From NCBI RefSeq assembly GCF_900323885.1, contig NZ_OOHJ01000008.1:1-64000 (forward strand): 64,000 nt of DNA, given 5' to 3'. The position numbers and the translations under genes were made by a program. Under the pieces are notes generated by a model. The model was not told where the DNA came from, ran no database searches, and worked only from the letters and a program-made list of their open reading frames with translations. Source of the stretch: [Actinomadura] parvosata subsp. kistnae. Its GTDB lineage: Bacteria > Actinomycetota > Actinomycetes > Streptosporangiales > Streptosporangiaceae. Within the stretch, counting starts at the first letter, position 1. Every line of letters starts with the position of its first letter. This document shows positions 8,831 through 16,830 of this stretch, one piece after another.

Positions 8831-9799
8831 TCAGGCGATCCGGAGCACGATCTTGCCGCGCACGCCGCCCGCCTCCAGCGCGCGATGCGCCTCGGCCACC
8901 TCCTCCAGGGGGAACACCGTGTCCACGACCGGGCGCAGGTCGCCGCGTTCCACGTACCGGGCGAGGTCGGCGAAGAGCCGGTGGGACGGGTCGCCGCTGA
9001 ACGCCCGCACCCTGCGGCCCCCGTGCACGGCGGACGCCGCGATGTAGGCCAGCGACGCGGCGGGCCGGCCGAGGTCGAAGGCGATCGCCACCATGCGCCC
9101 GGACGGCGTCAGCAGGCGGCGGTAGGCCGGATGGTCGGTGCCGACGGTGTCCATGACGACGTCGAACCGCCCCAGGTCCGCAGGGGCCGTGGTCGCGTAG
9201 TCGTACGCCTCATCGGCGCCGAGGTCGCGGACGAGATCGAGGTTGCGCGGCCCGGCCAGGGCCGTGACGTGGGCGCCCAGCGCCTTGCCGAGCTGCACCG
9301 CCACCACGCCCACGCCGCCGCTCGCCCCGCGCACCAGCAGCCGCTCGCCCGGGCGCAGCCGCGCCTTGTCGCGCAGCGCCGTGATCGCCGTCGTGCCCAC
9401 CGGCAGCGCGGCCGCCTCGACCAGGTCGAGCCCCGCCGGGGCCAGGGACAGGCGGCGCGGGCGGACGGCCACATACTCGGCGTTGCTGCCGAACGTGCGG
9501 CCCAGCACCCCCCACACCCGGTCGCCGACCTTCGGGCCGGTCGCGCCCGCGCCCAGGGCGACGACCTCGCCGGTGAAGTCCAGCCCCATCCGCTTGGGCC
9601 AGCCGCGCTGCATCAGCTCCGTCACCGGCCGCACCCTGCCCGCCCTGCCGTGCAGCTCGCCGCCGTTGAGGCTGGCGGCATGCACGCGCACCAGCACCTC
9701 GCCGGGCGCGGGGGCCGGCTTGGGGACCGTGCCCACGTACAGGACCTCCGGGGGGCCGTACCGGTCGAACAGGGCCGCGCGCATCTCTTTCGTCTTCAT
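8831..9799 (-). CDS. NAD(P)-dependent zinc-less alcohol dehydrogenase/quinone oxidoreductase (MDR family)
   Basis: A 322-residue medium-chain reductase: GroES-like N-terminal part (VLVRVHAASLNGGELHGRAG), then the nucleotide-binding fold with RGASGGVGVVAVQLGKALGA (about residues 150-170), and the C-terminal RALEAGGVRGKIVLRI typical of quinone oxidoreductase-like members. No catalytic-zinc Cys/His set is visible. It probably reduces an enone or quinone. It is divergent from a TetR gene, and both starts lie about 7 nt from a TANNNT hexamer, so the TetR is the likely repressor. ATG 9799 would be leaderless (TAGCGT then 7 nt). Confidence 0.85.
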   Translation of the reverse strand: MKTKEMRAALFDRYGPPEVLYVGTVPKPAPAPGEVLVRVHAASLNGGELHGRAGRVRPVTELMQRGWPKRMGLDFTGEVVALGAGATGPKVGDRVWGVLGRTFGSNAEYVAVRPRRLSLAPAGLDLVEAAALPVGTTAITALRDKARLRPGERLLVRGASGGVGVVAVQLGKALGAHVTALAGPRNLDLVRDLGADEAYDYATTAPADLGRFDVVMDTVGTDHPAYRRLLTPSGRMVAIAFDLGRPAASLAYIAASAVHGGRRVRAFSGDPSHRLFADLARYVERGDLRPVVDTVFPLEEVAEAHRALEAGGVRGKIVLRIA

Positions 9800-9858
9800 G
9801 AAAGTGACGCTAGTGCGCTAAACGGATGGGGTCGTCCATTTACGCTAATGTGAGAAAC
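9800..9858. promoter_or_regulatory. Divergent leaderless promoters with candidate TetR operator
   Basis: Minus strand: TAGCGT, 7 nt, ATG 9799. Plus strand: TAATGT, 7 nt, ATG 9859. Between them an imperfect 22-bp palindrome (9820-9841, AAACGGATGG...CCATTT) and two direct copies of ACGCTARTGYG (9807-9817 and 9842-9852) are candidate operator elements. Both promoters would be blocked by a bound repressor. Confidence 0.5.
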
Positions 9859-10500
9859 ATGCCTGGTCGTACCTCTCAGATGGAGCTTCGTGCGGACGCC
9901 CGGCACAACCGGGAGCGCATCCTCGACGCCGCCCGGGAGGCGTTCGCCACGCGCGGGCTCGACGTACCCATGGCCGCCGTCGCGCGGCGCGCCGGAGTGG
10001 GGGTGGCCACGCTCTACCGGCGCTTCCCCTCGCGGGAGTCGCTGATCACTGAGGTGTTCGGGGACGAGCTGGCCACGTGCGCCTCCGTCGTGGACGAGGC
10101 GCTGGCCGACCCCGACCCGTGGCGGGGGTTCCGCGTCATGGTCGAGAAGGTGTGCGCGATGCAGGTCGCCGACCGCGGGTTCACCGAGGCGTTCCTGACG
10201 GCGTTCCCCGAGGCGGTCGACTTCGAGCGGACGCGGGCGCGCGCCGAGCGCGGCCTGGCCGAGGTGGTGGCACGGGCCAAGGCCGCCGGGCGGCTGCGCG
10301 CCGACTTCGCGCCGGCCGACCTGGTGCTGCTGCTCAAGGCCAACTGCGGCGCCGCCACCGGCAGCCCGGAGGAGGCGGCGGCCGCGTCGCGGCGGCTGGT
10401 GGCGTACCTGCTGCAGTCCTTCCGCGCCGAGCACGCCGAGCCGCTGCCGCCCGCGCCGCCCCTCACCCTCGGCCACCTGCACGCGACGGCCACGCGCTGA
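9859..10500 (+). CDS. TetR/AcrR-family transcriptional regulator
   Basis: A 213-residue regulator. The N-terminal HTH is clear: ERILDAAREAFATRGL, then MAAVARRAGVGVATLYRRFP and SRESLITEVF. The C-terminal ligand domain is helical and diverse. ATG 9859 is chosen because it sits 7 nt after TAATGT, fitting a leaderless message; no ribosome binding site is seen. The gene is divergent from the MDR oxidoreductase, the usual arrangement of a local repressor and its target. Confidence 0.9.
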   Translation: MPGRTSQMELRADARHNRERILDAAREAFATRGLDVPMAAVARRAGVGVATLYRRFPSRESLITEVFGDELATCASVVDEALADPDPWRGFRVMVEKVCAMQVADRGFTEAFLTAFPEAVDFERTRARAERGLAEVVARAKAAGRLRADFAPADLVLLLKANCGAATGSPEEAAAASRRLVAYLLQSFRAEHAEPLPPAPPLTLGHLHATATR

Positions 10501-10591
10501 CCCCTTCGGCGCGCTTTTCGGGACGGCCGCTCTGGTGCAAGGTGGGAGAGAACCTCAAGGTTGCCAGAGCCCGGCTGAGAGGAACCCCACC

Positions 10592-10783
10592 ATGCACGCG
10601 AACGTCGGTGACCTGCTGATCATCCACGGTCACGTGGTCGGCCATGGAGACAGGAAGGGCGAGATCGTCGAGGTGCGGGGCCAGGACGGCGCGCCGCCGT
10701 ACCTCGTGCGCTTCGACGACGGCCACGAGCAGCTCATGTTCCCCGGCCCCGACTCCGTGGTCGAGCCGGCCGAGCCCGAATAA
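10592..10783 (+). CDS. DUF1918 small protein (63 aa)
   Basis: The short protein opens MHANVGDLLIIHGHVVGHGD and continues GEIVEVRGQDGAPPYLVRFDDGHEQLMFPGPD, the pattern of the DUF1918 family: a small beta-barrel (SH3-like) fold of unknown role, common in actinomycetes. ATG 10592 is supported by GAGAGGAA about 8 nt upstream. It is likely a single-gene unit, with a convergent gene starting 2 nt after its stop. Confidence 0.85.
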   Translation: MHANVGDLLIIHGHVVGHGDRKGEIVEVRGQDGAPPYLVRFDDGHEQLMFPGPDSVVEPAEPE

Positions 10784-10784
10784 G

Positions 10785-11309
10785 TCAGTACGCCAGCGAC
10801 TTGAGGGCGGCGGCGGCGTCACGGCCGGAGCCGGCCGCGACCTCGTTGCCGTCCCGGTCGCGGGCGATGGCGGTGATCCCGTCCACCGGCCCCCTGGCCA
10901 GCGTGATCGTGTGGCCCCTGGCGAGCAGCTCGTCCGCGCCCGGGCCGCGCCTGGCGGCGGGCCGGTCGAGCAGCCGCACCGCCGCGACCAGCGCGGCGAC
11001 CGGGGTGCGGTGGCGGGTCAGCAGCACGGGCCCTTCGTCGTACGGGCCCGCGGTCTGGCGGACGAGATCCCCGAGCCGGCCGCGCGCCGTCGAGAGCGAG
11101 ACCACCGGCAGGCCGCTGAGCAGCCCGTACACCTCCGACAACGGGATCAGCGCGGCCCACTCGTAGCGCTCGCGGGTGATCAGCGTGGTGGTGCCGCTCC
11201 TGGCGGCGCGCACGAGCGAGCCCCACTGGGCGCGAGCCTCCTCCACGCCGACGGGGGCGCCGAAGCGGTCGCGCAAGGCCTCGTAGACGGACGGATCCGT
11301 GTTGATCAC
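10785..11309 (-). CDS. Tandem Phd/YefM-type antitoxin-like protein (two domains, no toxin)
   Basis: A 174-residue protein holding two copies of the Phd/YefM N-terminal pattern. Copy 1 (about residues 10-60) reads PVGVEEARAQWGSLVRAA then TLITRERYEWAALIPLSE; copy 2 (about 70-115) reads VSLSTARGRLGDLVRQTA then VLLTRHRTPVAALVAA. Phd proteins bind DNA as dimers and neutralise Doc/YoeB-type toxins through a C-terminal tail. No toxin gene lies on either side. The C-terminus (ITLARGPVDGITAIARDR) is not a known toxin-binding tail. The start is GTG 11309; no strong ribosome binding site is seen. It could be a fused one-chain DNA-binding protein rather than an antitoxin. Confidence 0.65.
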   Translation of the reverse strand: MINTDPSVYEALRDRFGAPVGVEEARAQWGSLVRAARSGTTTLITRERYEWAALIPLSEVYGLLSGLPVVSLSTARGRLGDLVRQTAGPYDEGPVLLTRHRTPVAALVAAVRLLDRPAARRGPGADELLARGHTITLARGPVDGITAIARDRDGNEVAAGSGRDAAAALKSLAY

Positions 11310-11413
11310 ACAAGAATCGTAAGCCGCCTTACAAAACTTCGGCAACCCGGAAGCCGGCGGGCGGCGGGCGGCGGGCGGCGGAAAACCGGTCGAAGGGGTC
11401 CCGCGCCGCCGAC

Positions 11414-11426
11414 TAACGTGCCCCGG
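11414..11426 (+). promoter_or_regulatory. Leaderless promoter (-10) of the GNAT gene
   Basis: TAACGT (11414-11419) is followed by 7 nt and the GTG start at 11427, so transcription would begin at or next to the start codon. No ribosome binding site is present. Confidence 0.55.
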
Positions 11427-11972
11427 GTGCACATCTACCTGGAGACCGAGCGGCTGATCCTGCGCCGCTTCGCCGAGTCCGACGCGGACGAGCTGTTCCG
11501 CCTGCACAACGACCCCGAGGTGATGCGGTACCTCAACGGCGGCAAGCCCACACCCCGCCAAGTGATCCTCGACCAGACCCTGCCCCGGTTCATCGAGAGC
11601 GGCTTCTTCGCCGCGCTGGAGCGGCGGTCGGGCGACTTCCTCGGCTGGTTCCACCTGCGGGCGCCCGAGGGCGGGCCGGAGGATGAGCCCGAGCTGGGCT
11701 ACCGGCTGCACAAGGCGGCCTGGGGGCAGGGGTACGCGACCGAGGGCTCGCTCGCGCTGATCGGCAAGGCGTTCGCCGAGCTGGGCGCCCGGCGGGTGTT
11801 CGCGCAGACGATGGCGGTGAATCTCGGGTCGCGGCGGGTGATGGAGAAGTGCGGGCTGCGGCACGTGCGGACCTTCCACATGGACTGGCCGGATCCCATC
11901 GAGGGCACCGAGCACGGCGAGGTCGAGTACGAGCTGCTGCGCGCCGACTGGGAGGCGGCCCGCAAGAGCTGA
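11427..11972 (+). CDS. GNAT-family N-acetyltransferase (RimJ/RimL-like)
   Basis: A 181-residue acetyltransferase. The opening YLETERLILRRFAESDADEL is the RimJ/RimL hallmark, and the acetyl-CoA loop appears as KAAWGQGYATEGSLALI, followed by NLGSRRVMEKCGLRHV, the usual motif B region. It transfers acetyl from acetyl-CoA to an amine (ribosomal protein N-terminus or small molecule); the acceptor is unknown. GTG 11427 fits the domain start exactly and is 7 nt after a -10 hexamer, so the mRNA is probably leaderless. Its TGA stop lies in the first copy of a 19-bp tandem repeat. Confidence 0.9.
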   Translation: MHIYLETERLILRRFAESDADELFRLHNDPEVMRYLNGGKPTPRQVILDQTLPRFIESGFFAALERRSGDFLGWFHLRAPEGGPEDEPELGYRLHKAAWGQGYATEGSLALIGKAFAELGARRVFAQTMAVNLGSRRVMEKCGLRHVRTFHMDWPDPIEGTEHGEVEYELLRADWEAARKS

Positions 11973-12044
11973 GCCGGCCCGCATGTGCTGAGCCGGCCCG
12001 CATGTGCTGAGCCGGCCCGCATGTGCTGAGCCGGCCCGCATGTG
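11969..12044. repeat. 19-bp perfect tandem repeat x4 beginning at the GNAT stop codon
   Basis: Four identical copies of CTGAGCCGGCCCGCATGTG. The first contains the TGA stop of the GNAT gene (11970-11972). The perfect identity suggests recent expansion. Confidence 0.9.
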
Positions 12045-12116
12045 CTGCACCGGCCCCAGCCGCCGGCCCCAGCCGCCCGAGCTAGCCTCGGGCCGTGATG
12101 CCGGTCGGGCTGGTGT

Positions 12117-12131
12117 ACTGGTCGGACCAGT
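12117..12131 (+). promoter_or_regulatory. FadR/GntR-type operator in the SDR promoter
   Basis: ACTGGTCGGACCAGT is a perfect 15-bp palindrome that ends 3 bp before TAGGGT (12135-12140), the -10 of a leaderless promoter with ATG 12148. The same half-sites recur at 22960-22976 next to the GntR gene. The core TGGTCNGACCA is that of FadR-subfamily GntR regulators. Its position between -35 and -10 implies repression. Confidence 0.75.
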
Positions 12132-12147
12132 CGTTAGGGTGCGTCGT

Positions 12148-12909
12148 ATGGGATATGACGCGCTGTTCCGCCTCGACGGGCGGCGGGCCGTGGTGGTCGG
12201 GGCGGGGAGCGGGATCGGCAGGGAGGCCGCGCTGGCGCTGGCCGCGCACGGCGCCTCGGTGGTCTGCGCCGACCGCGACCTACCCGCCGCCGAGGAGACC
12301 GCCGCCGGCTGCGGCGGCGACGCCCGGCTGCTCGACGTGCTCGACGCGGACGCCGTGCGCGCGCTGGCCGCCAGTGAGCCGGCCGACGTGCTGGTGTTCA
12401 CCGCGGCCACGAACGTGCGCAAGCGGCTGCTCGACTACTCCGGCGACGAGTTCGACCGGGTGGTCGCGCTGAACCTGCGTGCCTCCTTCGACCTGGTACG
12501 CGCGTTCGGCGCCGGCATGGTGGAGCGGGGCCGCGGCTCGATCATCGGGTTCGCCTCCATCAGGGCGTCGGTCACCGAGCCGGGCCAGGGCGTGTACTCG
12601 GCCACGAAGGCCGGGCTGGTGCAGCTCCTGCGCACGGCCGCCGCCGAGTTCGGGCCGCACGGGGTGCGGGTGAACGCCATCGCGCCCGGCGTGGTGGAGA
12701 CGCCGCTGACCCGGCAGATCAGGGACGACCCCGGCTGGTACGCGGCGTACGCGACCAAGAGCGCGCTCGGCCGGTGGGCGACGGCCGACGAGCTGGCCGG
12801 GGCGGTGGTCTACCTGGCCGGCGACGCCGCGAGCTTCGTGACCGGCTCCGTGTTGTACGTGGACGGCGGCTGGACCGCGGTGGACGGCCGTTTCGACCCG
12901 CCGAATTAA
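12148..12909 (+). CDS. Short-chain dehydrogenase/reductase (SDR)
   Basis: A 253-residue classical SDR: cofactor loop VVVGAGSGIGREAALAL (from about residue 16), the acidic CADRD after beta-2 favouring NAD, and the catalytic Ser137 / Tyr150 / Lys154 set (GFASIRAS and VYSATKAG). It oxidises a secondary alcohol or reduces a ketone; the substrate is unknown. The C-terminal GSVLYVDGGWTA is typical. The start lies 7 nt after a -10 hexamer (leaderless). The operator upstream ties it to the peptide-transport operon at 13.7-22.9 kb, so it may act on a product of that pathway. Confidence 0.92.
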   Translation: MGYDALFRLDGRRAVVVGAGSGIGREAALALAAHGASVVCADRDLPAAEETAAGCGGDARLLDVLDADAVRALAASEPADVLVFTAATNVRKRLLDYSGDEFDRVVALNLRASFDLVRAFGAGMVERGRGSIIGFASIRASVTEPGQGVYSATKAGLVQLLRTAAAEFGPHGVRVNAIAPGVVETPLTRQIRDDPGWYAAYATKSALGRWATADELAGAVVYLAGDAASFVTGSVLYVDGGWTAVDGRFDPPN

Positions 12910-12967
12910 GCCGAATACTTCCGGCCGAATCGGGCAGCGGGCACGGGTTCCACGAAAGGAGGAACCC

Positions 12968-13540
12968 ATGAGAACAGCACGGAAGTTAGCACCCGCGGGC
13001 TTCGCGGCCGTGCTGGCACTGACCATGACCCCGGCCGCGGCCCAGGCCCAGACCCAGGCAGTGGCCCCCGTCCAGGCAGGCGTCACGGCGACGCAGCAGA
13101 GCGCGACGGCGCTGCACGCGTCGCGCCAGGACGCGGCGTACCTGAGGGCGGCGCACCGCGGCAACCTCGCCGAGATCGAGGCGGGCAAGGCGGCGCTGCG
13201 CGAGTCCCATGACCGGGACGTCCGCGGCCTGGCCTGGCGGCTGATCCGCGACCACCGCAAGCTGGACGCCCGGCTGCGCGGCGTCGCCGACCGGCTCGAC
13301 GTCCGCCTCCCCGGCTCCCCCAGCGCCGAGCAGCGCCACGACCTTCGAGTGGTGCTGTCCAGGTCCGGTCACCGGTTCGACCGCGCCTGGCTGCGGCTGC
13401 AGGCCGAGTCGCACGAGCACGCGCTCTGGCTGGGGCAGCGGGAGCTGCGGCGCGGGCACTCCCAGTGGGTGAAGGACCTGGCGCGCGACAGCGCCCCGGT
13501 GATCCGCCACCATCTCCGCGCGGTCCGCGCCGAGATGTGA
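12968..13540 (+). CDS. Secreted DUF4142 protein
   Basis: A 190-residue exported protein with a signal peptide (KLAPAGFAAVLALTMTPAAA then AQAQ). The mature part matches the DUF4142 pattern: DAAYLRAAHRGNLAEIEAGK, then DVRGLAWRLIRDHRKLDARL and a last helix pair. This family forms a ferritin-like helical bundle; its function is unknown and members are often linked with envelope stress. AAAGGAGGAACCC gives a perfect ribosome binding site for ATG 12968. It is convergent with the aldehyde dehydrogenase operon end. Confidence 0.85.
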   Translation: MRTARKLAPAGFAAVLALTMTPAAAQAQTQAVAPVQAGVTATQQSATALHASRQDAAYLRAAHRGNLAEIEAGKAALRESHDRDVRGLAWRLIRDHRKLDARLRGVADRLDVRLPGSPSAEQRHDLRVVLSRSGHRFDRAWLRLQAESHEHALWLGQRELRRGHSQWVKDLARDSAPVIRHHLRAVRAEM

Positions 13541-13654
13541 CCCACGTCCCCTGATCTGACCGGCTGGTTCCGGTCAGCAGCCGTGCCCGGGCCCGGTGGC
13601 CGCCGCGCAAGGGTCTCAGAAACTCCTTGACCCCGGCGGCCCCGGGCTCCGGGC

Positions 13655-13740
13655 ACCTCGGCCCCTTCGGGGCTTCACAGGGCTCTACGGGCTTTACCGG
13701 GCTCTCCGGGGCTTTACCCGGCTCTTCGGGGCGTCACGGG
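13655..13740. repeat. Degenerate ~20-bp tandem repeat at the end of the aldehyde dehydrogenase gene
   Basis: About four imperfect units alternate GGGCTCT(A/C)CGGG and GGGCTTTACC; the array reaches into the stop codon of the aldehyde dehydrogenase (13734-13736, minus strand). The GC-rich inverted segment CCGGGCCCGG lies just before it near 13590. It probably separates the convergent transcripts. Confidence 0.6.
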
Positions 13741-15155
13741 CGGATGATCGCCATCCTCGTGACGGTCAGCTCCTCGATCGCGAAGCGCGGCCCCTCACGT
13801 CCCGCCCCCGAGTCCTTCACCCCTCCGTACGGCATGTTGTCGGCCCTGAACCCCGGCACGTCGTTGACCACCACCCCGCCCGCCTCGATCCGCTCGATCG
13901 CCGCGAACGCCGTGGCCAGCGAGCGGGTGAACACCGCCGCGTGCAGGCCGTACCGCGACTTGTTGACCGCGGCGAAGGCGGCGTCCACGTCCGGCACCCG
14001 GCGCACGCACACGACGGGCCCGAAGATCTCCTCGTCCCAGGCGGCGGCCCCGTCGGGGACGCCGGCCAGCACCGTCGGCGCGATGGCGGCGCCGTCGCGG
14101 TGCCCGCCCGCGACCACCTCGGCCCCGGACGCGGCGATCCACTCCAGCACGCGCTCGGCCGCGGCCCCGTCGATCAGCGGGGCGACGCGGGTCTCCGGCA
14201 GCCGGGGGTCGCCGACCGTGACGCTCTTGACCCGCTCGGCCAGCAGCGGCAGGAACGCGTCCGCGACCGGCTCCTCGACCAGCACCCGCTGCACGGAGAT
14301 GCACGCCTGCCCCGAGGCGTAGTAGCCGCCGCGCACGACCGCGTCGGCGGCGGCCTCCAGGTCGGCGTCGGCCGCGACCACGAGGGCCGCGTTCGAGCCG
14401 AGCTCCAGCAGCACCTTCGTGGGGGCGGCGGCGCGCGCGATGGCGTGGCCGGTGGCGGCGGAGCCGGTGAACGTCACCGCGCCGATCCGCCGGTCCTCCA
14501 CCAGCGTCCGCCCGACCTCCGCCCCGCCGGTCACGACCTGCACGGCGGCGGGCGGCAGCGCGTCCCTGAGCAGGTGCGCCAGCCACAGGGTGGCCAGCGG
14601 GGTCGCCGGGGCGGGCTTGACGATGACCGGGCAGCCCGCCGCCACCGCGGGGGCGATCTTGTGGGCGGCGAGGAGGAGCGGATAGTTGAACCCCGTGATG
14701 CCGACGACCACGCCGATCGGCCGCCGCGTCCAGAACCCCACCAGGCCCTCGCCGGACGGCAGCAGGTCGAGCGGCACCGTCTCGCCGTGCAGCCGGGCCA
14801 CCTCCTCGGCGGCGGTCGCGAGCGTCAGGAGCGTTCTCGCCACCTCCACCCGGCAGTCCACCAGCGGCTTGCCGGTCTCCAGCACGAGCAGCCGCTCGAA
14901 CTCCGCCCGCCGCTCGCGCAGCGCGTCATGGGCGCCCATGAGGGCGGCGCGGCGGGCGTGCGACGGCAGCGCGGCCGTCACCGGGGCCACGGCCAGCGCC
15001 TCCTCCAGGGCCGTGGCGGCCAGCTCCGCCGTGCCGAGCGGGGCCGCGGCCACCGTGGAGCCGTCGTACGGGAAGATCACGTCGGTGGTGCCGGGGGTCT
15101 CCACCCAGCCGTCACCGATGGGCAGGCCGGCAGGCCAGCTCTGCTTGAAGGTCAT
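13734..15155 (-). CDS. NAD(P)-dependent aldehyde dehydrogenase
   Basis: A 473-residue ALDH. The catalytic cysteine is Cys285 in ASGQACISVQRV and the general base Glu251 in LLELGSNAAL; the cofactor region GITGFNYPLLLAAHKIAPA and IVKPAPATPL is intact. The GQACISVQR wording is that of the lactaldehyde/phosphonoacetaldehyde-like ALDH branch rather than betaine-aldehyde types; the substrate remains open. It is the last gene of the transporter operon and its ATG overlaps the P1 peptidase stop (ATGA at 15155-15152), implying coupled translation. It may oxidise an aldehyde formed from the imported compound, possibly after the co-regulated SDR. Confidence 0.9.
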   Translation of the reverse strand: MTFKQSWPAGLPIGDGWVETPGTTDVIFPYDGSTVAAAPLGTAELAATALEEALAVAPVTAALPSHARRAALMGAHDALRERRAEFERLLVLETGKPLVDCRVEVARTLLTLATAAEEVARLHGETVPLDLLPSGEGLVGFWTRRPIGVVVGITGFNYPLLLAAHKIAPAVAAGCPVIVKPAPATPLATLWLAHLLRDALPPAAVQVVTGGAEVGRTLVEDRRIGAVTFTGSAATGHAIARAAAPTKVLLELGSNAALVVAADADLEAAADAVVRGGYYASGQACISVQRVLVEEPVADAFLPLLAERVKSVTVGDPRLPETRVAPLIDGAAAERVLEWIAASGAEVVAGGHRDGAAIAPTVLAGVPDGAAAWDEEIFGPVVCVRRVPDVDAAFAAVNKSRYGLHAAVFTRSLATAFAAIERIEAGGVVVNDVPGFRADNMPYGGVKDSGAGREGPRFAIEELTVTRMAIIRP

Positions 15156-16830
15156 GGTCGGCTCCGCAGTGCGCTCGGGAACACGTCGAGGTAGGCAGGG
15201 GCATCCGGGCGTCCGGTGGCGGACAGGACGGCGTCCGCCACCGCGCGGCTGAACACGTCCGCCGCGGCGGCCAGGACGTCCTGGAACGTGTCGCGGCGGG
15301 GCGCGGGGCGGGCGCAGGTGGCCAGGCCGAAGATGGTGTCGCCGTCGGTCATCGTGTGCGCCGGCCTGATCGCCCTGGCCAGGCCGTCGTGCGCGACCGC
15401 GGCCAGCTTGCCGCACTGCGCCTTCGTGAGCGTGCGGTCGGTGGCCACGATCCCGATCGTGGTGTTGAACGAGGGCGCCTTCTCCGGGTTCCAGGCCGCG
15501 GCCTCGTCCGGGGTCGGGGGCAGGAGGTGGTCGAACTCGCCCGGCAGTCCGTACCGGGCGCCCGCGAGGGTCGCGTCACGCGGATCGAGGACGGACCCGG
15601 CGGCGTTGACCACGGCCAGGGCGGCCACGGTGCTGCCGTCGGGCAGCACGGCACTGGCGGTCCCCACACCCCCGGCCAGCCCACCCGCCACCGCCCCGGT
15701 CCCCGCCCCGACCGACCCCCGCGCGGGCCCCCAGTGACACACGACGGCACCGTCCGGGGCCGGGGTCCTTTCGTGGAAAGAAGGGAAGGCTCCTGCGGTA
15801 CCCGCCACGCCGGTCGGCTGACCGCCACCCGTGGCAGCGCCACCGCCGGAGCCGCAGACGGCGCATGCGGAGGCGGCGCCAGCAGGCGCGGCACTCGCAT
15901 GCGTGGCGCTAGCAGGCGTGGCGCTGGCGGACGCCGCACTACCCGGCATGGCGCTCGCAGGCGCGGCGCTCGCGGAGGCGGCGCTGCCGGACGCCGCACT
16001 GCCAGGCGGCGCACTGCCGGGCGCGACGCTGGCGGACGCCGCGCTGCCTGGCATGGCGCTCGCAGGCGCGGCGCTCGCGGAGGCGGCGCTCCCAGGCAGC
16101 GCACTGCCGGGCGCGACGCTCGCGGGCGCGACGCTCGCGGGCGCGGCGCTGCCGGACGCCGCACTCGCGGGCGCGGCGCTCGCGGACGCGGCGCTGCCGG
16201 ACTCCGCGCTCCCAGGCAGCGCACTGCCGGGCGCGACGCTGGCGGATGCCGCGCTGCCGGACTCCGCGCTGCCAGGTGCCGCACTGCCGGGCGGCGCACT
16301 GCCGGGCACGGCGCTCGCGGGCGCGGCGCTGCCGGAGGCGGCGCTCGCGGGCGGCGCGCTGGCGGGCGCGGTGGGTGCGGGGGCGGGGCAGGTGCAGGTG
16401 GTGGCGGCGTCGTAGGCGGCGGCGCCCAGGGAGGCGTCTGGGACGGCGTGGAAGGTGCCGCCGCGGCCCAGGTCGAAGATGACCGCCGCCGGGACGATCG
16501 GCACCGCCCCGCCCGCCACCGGGAAGCCGGTGCCGGCGTCCGCGAGCCGGGACATCACCCCGCAGGCGGCGCTGAGCCCGAAGGCGCTGCCGCCCGACAG
16601 GACGACGGCGTGCACCCGTTCCACCAGGTTGCGGGGGTCCAGAAGCTCGGTCTCGCGGGTGCCGGGGCGGCGCCGCGCACGTCCACCCCGGCCACGGCCC
16701 CGGCGGTGGGGGTGAGGACGACGGTGGTGCCGGTGCGGTAGCCGCCGCCGACGCGGTGGGCGTGCCCGACCCGTAGCCCCGCCACGTCCACCAGCGAGTT
16801 CGTCGCCCCGGCCCGCCACGCGGGGAGCAT
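15152..16830 (-). pseudogene. P1-family (S58/DmpA) peptidase, frameshifted and carrying a 34-unit repeat insertion
   Basis: The N-terminus is read from ATG 16830 (ATNSLVDVAGLRVGHAHR, GGGYRTGTTVVLTP). The frame changes at 16664-16667, where one C is missing from a C run on the coding strand, and continues as ETELLDPRNLVERVHAVVLS then GGSAFGLSAACGVMSRLAD, both P1 hallmarks. P1 enzymes are Ntn-hydrolases (DmpA aminopeptidases, BapA beta-aminopeptidases) that cleave themselves before a Ser or Thr; GVGTASAVLPDGSTVAALAV near the end holds the likely site. About 170 residues of pentapeptide repeat separate the first part from the GSVGAGTGAVAGG segment. It is TGATG-coupled to the M20 gene and ATGA-coupled to the ALDH. 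As given it is broken; sequence error or programmed slippage is possible. Confidence 0.8.
15865..16375 (-). repeat. 15-bp coding minisatellite, about 34 units, inside the P1 peptidase gene
   Basis: The coding strand reads pentapeptides of consensus x-(P/S)-(A/G)-S-(A/V) (APASA, MPGSA, ASASV, ESGSA) for about 34 units without interruption of frame. Several multi-unit blocks are repeated (ASASA APASA MPGSA twice), suggesting unequal exchange or slippage of larger blocks. It lies just before the segment leading to the catalytic Ntn residue. Confidence 0.85.

Noticed and set aside
13596..15194. 532-residue plus-strand frame opposite the aldehyde dehydrogenase
   Set aside because: The minus strand carries complete ALDH motifs; the plus frame is compositional shadow.
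15831..16415. Plus-strand frame translating to pentapeptide-repeat-like A(L/T)xxA units
   Set aside because: It is the antisense of the 15-bp repeat inside the P1 peptidase; it has no start signal, and the minus strand carries the conserved enzyme on both sides.
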